Made by a program: the position numbers and the translations under genes. 64,000 bases of DNA from Aradus depressus (lineage: Eukaryota > Arthropoda > Insecta > Hemiptera > Aradidae), in contig OY759224.1 of assembly GCA_963662175.1 (NCBI GenBank), forward strand, positions 22,205,489 through 22,269,488. Reading direction: 5' to 3'. The notes under the pieces were generated by a model. The model was given only the letters and a program-made list of their open reading frames with translations, did not search any database and was not told the DNA's origin. Below are positions 48,201 to 57,200 of the stretch, piece by piece; the first letter of the stretch is position 1; each line of letters opens with the position of its first letter.

Positions 48201-51200
48201 TGTCTTTTTCTTAATTTATCCGAAAAAGTTTTTTGGCGTTACATATGATGGATATTAGCCATATCTCAATAACATTGTTATATTTAGTTATTTACAACAT
48301 TCATGGTCCCGGGAGGGAGTTCTATCTATGAAATAAAACTCTCCCGGATGGGGTTCGAACCCGCGAAACATGATGAGACCAAGCGACCAAAGTCCTACGC
48401 TTTAGTACGCACGGCCACCATGCCCCCTAAACGGTTTGTCCTAACGAAAAATAAGTTTTATAAGAAAGTCCTGTTATGGCCATATCAATATATTTTTATA
48501 TATAAATAAAAGTGGTATCGTGCTTGTTAATGAGCTCTCAAGATCGCGGGTTCGAAACCCGGCCGAGGTCTATAGGTTTTTTATTTGGAGGTGAAAAAAC
48601 CTTGAGTACACTGTTCTTCCGTTGGGACGTAAAGCGATGGTTCCGAGCCTGAACGACGTCAGGTACTCGTTAAGATAGATTCCTATTGAAGAGTCGGGCT
48701 CATGTCCATTAGGGCAACGAAAAAGCGCTCTGTTAGTAGGCGATATGACCTCAAAGTTAAATCCCGGGCATGAATCACAATAACGTAACTATAAATAAAA
48801 CTAAATATATTAAATGTGGTTTTTGTTTTCAGGACGAAGTATTAGAAGTTCGTGAGAAGTTTTTGTCGAAATTACACAAAGGACTTGGGCGAGGACTACC
48901 TCTCAAGTCACTTCCCCTCGACTTCCTTGGTCTGTACGCCCTCACAGCTCTGGAGCCCAATCGTCGACTCAGGTCCCAGTGTAAACAGCAAATGTGGGCA
49001 GGGATCGCCAAACGAAGAGACTATGCCAAGTCATTAACAATGGGTAATGTCGTCAGTAAGTACTTGACTTAAGAATAAGTTGGGAAAAATTCATGTCGTA
49101 AACTTTGTGTTAACTGTTTTTTCAACTGTATTCTATCAAAAAAAAAGTAGTCTATGTTTCCCACAAAGAATATTATCACTCTTCTGGCAATACACCGTCC
49201 TATTAGATATTTGAGGTATTTTATACAGAAAGTCCTCATTTAAATAGTTTTCCTATATTATTATCCTTCTGTATTATATTCTTCCTTGTGTATTGATGTA
49301 GTATTATCTTTGTTAACCTTTGTTTCTTCGGTAAGACCAAGGGGTCGGCAACCTTTTAAAGGGAAATGTTGATATCCTAAGTCATTTCGATCGCTTTTTG
49401 TTTTACTTTTCGCATGTAACTCGTTTTGTCTTCTAAATTTGTGTACAAATTTTGGGGTATTAGGGAAAATATGAACATATCAAAAATATCAAAACCTTCA
49501 GAGTGAAATAACTAAAACTGAAACTTTACAGGGTTCAAGAAAGACACGTTTTCATTTTTATTTCAAATGCTTCTTACTTTCTCTGTTATACGAAGTATAG
49601 GGGAAGTTATGTAAACGGTCAGAAATTTTACGTTAAATTTTTATATTTTCCTTCCCTCTGATATCAAAAATGTCTCTTTGTGTGTTGCATGTGTCTGTGA
49701 ACACGATAACTCTCGATATAATGAATGTGTCTACTTGAAATTTTATATTTAAATTCAACAACAGATAAGGACGCCAATTTTTAACTTTTAAGCAAAATCA
49801 GCCGAAGGGATTGGGTTGGGAGAGTCAGAAGAGAAGGGTTGAACTGAAAGACCCTAATAACTGCGAATATAATCAATGAGTGGTTTGCATGCTTGCTTAC
49901 TAAGCTCAAGATCGCGGGTTCGAAACCCGGTCGAGGCCTTAAGTTTTTTTTTAATCAGGGAGGTGAAAAAACCATTGAGCATGCCGTCCTTCGCATGGTA
50001 CGCTCAGCTAAGGTCACGAGCCCCTAACCTAATTTAGGACTCGCATAGTAGAGTCGAGCTCATCTTCACCTGAGTGACAAAAAACGGCTCTGGTAGTAGG
50101 CGATATGATGTTGTAGTTAAAAGCCCGGGCATGAGTCATTATAACTAACTATATCTTTTATTAATTAGTGGAGAATGTAATATGGTGTTTCGGGACGCAG
50201 CGCGTGGGTTGCCAACCCCTCGTGTTTTGTTTCCTTATTTATCCGTTTCTATGTGTGTTGTATGTTCTTCATCTGACCCTTTGTATCGTGCAACATCTTG
50301 TTAATGTTCCCTTTTTGTCCCTTCTTCTTCCAGAGAGTGTGGACAAGGCTGTTGAAGAACTCCTCCCCAGGATCCTCCCGGACTATATGCTTGTCTTCTC
50401 CATCGCTGTTCTCACCCATTGTCCTCGGTACACCTCCCATAAGGATGTTGGTCAGTTGCAACTGATGAGAAACTGCCTTTGGCATATTATGGAGCCGTTA
50501 CTCTCCAAAAATGATTTCTACTGTTTTGGATTTTACAAAGAAATGATTGATTGGGCGAAAAATTGTCAAGATGCTGTGAATCCCGAAGATGAAACAACAA
50601 ATATGGTATGTATTTTGGTTTTTTTTTAGTTTAAACATTTAAAAAACACAGGCTGTATCGGGGACGCAGCCGCAGTGGGGTACGTGAAACGTTTTGTGCA
50701 TGCTGCATACCTACTAGAATGAGATCTCTCAAACGCGATCACTCCTGCGCAGATCGACAAACGTACTGCCAAGCTACGCTTCTGTGAACACCGCGCGCGA
50801 GGCTAAATTTAGCTTCGATTGCGTCATGCGTGGCGCGACAACGGCGCCATCTGTGCACGCGACACATGCGTGATCGAGTAATGGCTCCTTTCCTCTACCC
50901 AACGATACCAAAGTAAGGCGCGCGGGTACTATGGTTGCAAAGATATAAACGATGTTAGTGTTACCTGTTTTCGTTACATGCGGCTTTAGGTTTTAGCAAG
51001 CGACCCCCTACTGACCGAAATGAAAGACGTCTCACGTCAATAAATTCAAAGAACTTGTTTAAAATTTGTATTGTCTAATTCGACAAAAGTATATACCTTC
51101 AGGTATAGTGTAGCGGTTTCGTCAGCACATAATTCAAAGACAAGACATAGAATTGACATAACTCATACTGTTGGGTTTGGGTACAGGTTAATGAGAACTT

Positions 51201-54200
51201 AGAGTAGAGCAACAGATATATTTATTTGGTCAACACCCTTATTACAAAACCGCGTGGTAACGAACACAAAGTCAGTTGTTCAATAATAAGTCCCATACCG
51301 CGTGGGAACTACACAAGTCACTCACTTACTGTGCTTGGTAACAGACGACTCACTTTATACCCGCGTGGTAATAAACAACTCACTTCCGCATGGTAACTAA
51401 CGACTCACCTTATACCCGCGTGGTAATAAGGACGAATCCATTCCGCACACCGCGTGCTGGCTCGACCCAGACTCTCAGTCCACCCCGCGTGGCGACCAAC
51501 TGGTCCCTCTCGTTGTTAAGAGACGACTCACTTGTAGTTCAAAGAATCAACAAGTCACTCACCACAGGTCGTTCAAGGAACACACCGTAGGTATCGATTC
51601 TCGGCGTGTTCCCGAATTCACTCGCACTCAACTCGCGACTTAACACATACATTAGATGAACTTTGTGCTGAAGATGGCGTGAGCCGAGACCGGTACCCCC
51701 ACCTACAATAGATTCTATTGTCCCACTATCATCCTGAGGACACTTCAGTCTTCGACCTGACTCCGTTGAGGGAACACGCCTTCATACTTAAGGCATACAA
51801 GTGTATTAGATGTTCATTTTTTTTTTGTCTTAATAATGTTGATCGCAAATGTTGCCATGACGCAACAACCAGCTATTAAGAGGACTTGATTGAAAGTGGG
51901 TGTCTTGATTGGCGTGAGAGAGGAAGGCCACCCAGCGGTAGCTCCTCTGGGCGAAATTAAAAACAATGAATATTATGGTTATTATCATTGAATGGGGATA
52001 TGATTTTGCTTCAAGTAAGTCACGGTTCCACCTCTTCAATCTCCTGGGAGGATTGTGTGGCAAGTGTGGTGAAGAAAGTAAGTGGATGTATGGATTTGGG
52101 TGTGAATGCAATTTGCTATAGAAACGTCTGTAAAGGTCCTGAATTGTGTCATGTACTGTGTTTATCATAAGGTCATTGTGAAGTGTTCTGTTACTTACGT
52201 ATGGTGGGCATTGTGTAATGAGTCTGAGTGTCTTTGACTGAAAAACCTGGATACGTTTCAAGTTAGATATTTTAGCCGAACCGTAGATTTGTGAGCCATA
52301 CATCCAGAGTGGCTTTAATAGAAATGTGTAGCAGTTACGCTTTTGTGTTAAGGGTAATTTTGAATGTCTGTGCAGAAGAGAATAAATCATTTTAAATTGT
52401 TTGTTTAGTGTACTACGTATGAGGCTTGTATAAGGGTTCCATGTCCGTCGTCTGTCCATAGTAAGTCCCAAATATCTTACTGTGTTAGTCTGAGGGAGGG
52501 GCTTGTTGTAGATAAAAACGGCGGGACATGTATCTCGTCTTAGTGTAAATGTTATATTTTGTGATTTGTTCGTGTTGAGTTTAATTTTCCAAATGTTGCA
52601 CCAGTTCTCAATTTGAGTAACATAGTGTTGTAATGTGAACGAGGCATGTATGGAAGATTCAGCAGCAGCTAAGATGGCAGTGTCATCGGCGTATGTAGCT
52701 GTCAAGGTATGTGGTGACATGGGCATGTCTGAGGTGTAAAGTGTATATAACAAAAAAAAATAAAATAGACCCTTGCGGCCTGCCATGATGGGGATGTTCA
52801 TTTTAAAATAAAATTTGTAAAAACCACATGTTAAAATTAAATAATTTACATTATATTGATATATCATTTGGTTTTGTTTAATCTTGTTTAGAAAATGTGG
52901 GCGTTGTGTGATCTTGCCATGTCGCTACTTCTTCAGAAGACGACCAACTTCGACTATAAGGATGTTCCTGGTGAAACCAAAATTCCAACAATGTACTTCA
53001 AGAAACATCCAGACCCCACTTTTGTAAATACAAAGATTTATATCCCGACCGAATTCCAGTATTCGGTAAGTAATGCCCAGTCAACCATTTCCCTAAAATA
53101 GGCTAAACTATGTAGTTAGCTGAACATCACATTCGGTGGATTTTATTGACTAAAATGACACTCATATAGAGGATTTTAAAATACATTTTATTATTATAAA
53201 AAAATATATTAGAAATTTTAAATTAAGTACCTTAGCTCTGTGTTACCGCGCGCTCAATCCGAAAGTTACGTTTATTTATGGAATTATTTTGATTACCGAC
53301 TTATCTAGGAGGGGTGATCAAAACGTTCTAGGATTGATTTTTTAAAAATTTATTAAAACAATTTTGTCCCCTTCAAAGTACTCCCCTTGGGAAGCTATAC
53401 ATTTTTCCTTTGCCTTTTCCACTGCTGGAATGACCTGAACTCATCTTATGGAATGCTGTTTAGCTCCTCCAGCGATTTTTCTTTAATTTCGTCAGTTGAG
53501 TGAAATCTCTGCCCTTTTAAGGGTCTCTTGAGTTTCGGAAACAGGAAAAAGTCCGCAGGGGCCAGGTCTGTTGAGTACGGGGGCTGGGGGATGACGACCA
53601 TGGTGTTTTTGTGCAATAATCGCGAATGAACAACGCAGAATGAACAGGCGCGTTGTCATTGTGCAGCACCCACTCCCCACTTCGCCACAGCTCAGGTCTC
53701 TTCCTCCTCACAGCCTCGTTGTTAGTCAAGTTCAGTTCTTCTCATAACTTTTATTCACCTGAAACCAATAAACAATAAAATTAGATCTAAGTAAATAATA
53801 ATAAATCTTAAGAATTTATGGGAAACAAAAACAGGTTAGGTTAGGTTTTATGACTCATGCCCGGGCTTTAACTACGAGGTCATATCGCCTACTACCAGAG
53901 CGCTCTTTCGTCACTCTCGTGGACATGAGGCCGACTGTGGGAGTCCTAAATCTTGCCTACCCTGAGTTTTTATTCACCTAGGGCAGGGGTCTTTAACGAG
54001 TATGTGACATCGTACATGCATCGAGACCATCGCTTAACGTCCCATACAAAGGACGGCGTGCTTAAGTTTATTTTACCTCCCAGATAGAATAAACTAAGGG
54101 CCTTGGCCGGTTTTCGAACCCATACGACCTTGAGCTCAGAAGGCAAGCACGCATACCACTGAGCTACTGGCGCCTCCACGTTATATATATATGGTGGTCG

Positions 54201-57200
54201 TCGTTGGCTCGGAAATAGGGGGCTAGCCTACTGAACGCAAGATAGCCGGTTCGAAAATTGTTCGAGACCCTTATATTTTTTATCTGGGACCTAAGAAAAA
54301 ACATGAGCACGTCGTCCTTCGGATGGGACGTTAAGCTGTTCCGAGCCTATACTATGTCAGATTCTCATTAAAGAGGTAGGTAATTAAACCTTGATAGGCA
54401 AACTTTAGAACTCAGTTGAGTCGGGCTCATGTCCACCAGAGTGACAAAAGAGCGCTCTGGTTGTAGATGATATGATATACCTCATAGAAAGCCCGGGCAT
54501 GGATGACAACAATGTACACTGGAGTGAATCTAACCATTTGGTACCCTTTTTCAATTATTAAAATTCTGGATCTTTTTGAATATTTTTTTTTCGCAGTTTC
54601 ATATTATTTTGATAAGTTTTTTCTTATAATTAGCTAGTGATTATGACTCATACCCGGGCTTTTTTTAACAACAACATATCGCCTACTACCGTAGCGCTCT
54701 TTTTTTCTGTGGACATGTGCCCAATTCTACTATGAGAGTCCTAAATTTTGTTTACCCTACATTTGTATTACTTAATATTTTTTTTTTACTTTGTGCTATT
54801 CTTGATGTGTGTTTTTATCTTTGCAAAGATGATTGAGATATGTTTCTGATGTTTTAGGGTCCAGTTGGAAGTAAGAAAGCACCCACGAATCCGGTGACCG
54901 CCCCAACCAATGTTGTCAATTCGAGAAGAGCTCGAAATACTGTCAAGAAGCCAGCTTCAGCTTCAACCACCTTGCCTGGCGCTCATGATGTTAAGGTGAT
55001 TTATCATTTTTATTTAATTTAATTGATTTTTGTTTATTAATCAATTAATTTTTCGCTTCCCCACCAAAACCAGTTGACCGTTTTCGCTAATATTCAATTG
55101 TTGACTTACATAGAGGCTCGTAAATACTAATTCTAAATTGTGAGTTGATAAATTAATTCTTTTGGCAGTTCTTTAGTTGAGCCCCCTCCCCTGAACCCCT
55201 CTACCTTTGAGCCGATGTCGCTGAAATTTGATGTTATGTCCTCTTTGGGTTTTGACTTTAAATATGAAATTTCATTTCGATACATTCATTATATCGGCAG
55301 TTACTGGGGTTTATGAGTTCTATCCCCCCTCCCCGATAATTAATGATTGTAGTCCTTTTTTAATTCACGTGAAATTTTGGAATTTTTATGTCGATGTATT
55401 CATTGCAACGGCAGTTATGAAAGTTTTTGAGATAGCCCTCTCCCCTAATCACCCCTTCCCTTTGGTCGATTTGGCTAAAAAACAATAGATGTCGTCGTTA
55501 GAAGGTTCTGGATTCACATTAGATGTGGAAACAGAACTGGTTTTATTCTATAACTGGTGTCAACAAAAGGAAGTTGAATAAAGTTCATCCATACAAATAT
55601 TTTTAGAGGCTTTATTTACTTCCAGTTTTTTTTTTTTTTTTTCAACTATGGAGTGAGTAACTTGTTTTTTAGCAACAATTTGAGGAATTTTTTTAGCAAA
55701 AAAATTGAGGAATTTGATGCTTTCAGTTGGATCAAAAGTGGGATTATTGTTGAAAATGTTTTATGTGAAAGTTGTCTCGGTTCCTTACTTCAGTCTATCC
55801 AAACCCATTCCTTACCTGATATATATAAACTAGCAGTAATACCCGGCGTTACCAGGGGAACTTTGACTTTTCTCCTAATATCTCTCGTTCGAATCCTATT
55901 CAATTCTTCAACAGTACATTCATGATGTTATAATTTTCAATTATTCATACGGAATAACGCTTATAGTCCTTCAACGGCAGACATCCCAGCTAGTAAGTTT
56001 TTAGGACCCCTGGGCACCACAGCTAGTACGCGCCATTCAACGGCGGACCCCACAGCTAGTATGTAGTTAGGAACGCAGGGCACCACAGCTAGTACGTAGT
56101 CACTACTACTACATGTGAAATTTCATGAGAATCCGATTACCTTTAATGAGTCAGTATTATTTTTATGCTTAGCCCCCCTACCGTTCAAATTTTTGAGACG
56201 TCACATAGTGTATTTTTCCATTTCGCATTTAAACATACTACATGTAAAATTCCATGACCATCTAATAACTAAACCTGACGATAATGTAATACTGAAACTT
56301 GAATATATTTTTTGTGAAATAGACAATAATTCAAAATAAGTTTAATACATTTTGATGACTACCTTAAAAAAATAAATAAAAATGAATCCAAAAGTTAAGG
56401 TAGTATTTATTATCTTTTTTTTTCTTTTCTTTTTTTTAAGCAGCCAAAAGGACAACTAGTACCTATAGATACGCCGGTAAGATAATCATCACATTTTTTT
56501 TTCTTTTTTTAAATGTCGTAGAATTGTTTTGTGTAGATGTTTTTCGTAGAATTATAATATTTTGTTGTATTATTCATTTTGATGTTGACGGAAATCATTC
56601 AAGGCGGGTATTAAATAAGATTACAACAAAGAAAAATAGTTTTTCTAATATTAATCTAATAGAGCTTGAGGTACCGTAGTGGTGTAACTGAAGACCAGGG
56701 TCGGGTCGAGAAGGGGGGAGTTGGGGTCTCCGGATGGCACTGGTCTGCAGACCCAAGAGCTCCAAGGCTCTGGATGGCCACCTCCACATGCAAACCTTTC
56801 TTAGGAGTCTTCCCACCACTCACTAGTATATCCCTAACAGCCCCTATGTCTGTATCTATCCATCATCGAAATCGATCCTATAGTTTACGAGAGTTGCGCT
56901 TACGAAACTTACATATACCTTATATATAGATTTGGCGATCATCGAAATCGATCCTGTAGTTTACGAGGAGTTACGCGTACGAAACATATGTAGATTTGGC
57001 GATAATCGAAATCGATCCTATAGTTTACGAGGAGTTACGCTTACGAAACATATATACCTTATATATAGATTTGGCGATCATCGAAATCGTTCCTGTAGAT
57101 TATGAGGAGTTACGCGTACGAAACATATGTAGATTTGGCGATAATCGAAATCGATCCTATAGTTTACGAGGAGTTACGCTTACGAAACATATATACCTTA

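Noticed and set aside
48829..49011. Antisense and shifted open frames over PDS5 exon 20
   Set aside because: Shadows of a real, G+C-richer exon.
51830..52867. 345-aa open frame as a host gene
   Set aside because: It is a 5'-truncated LINE with YADD box, A-tail and exact target duplications; its first ~20 codons are intron sequence outside the element.
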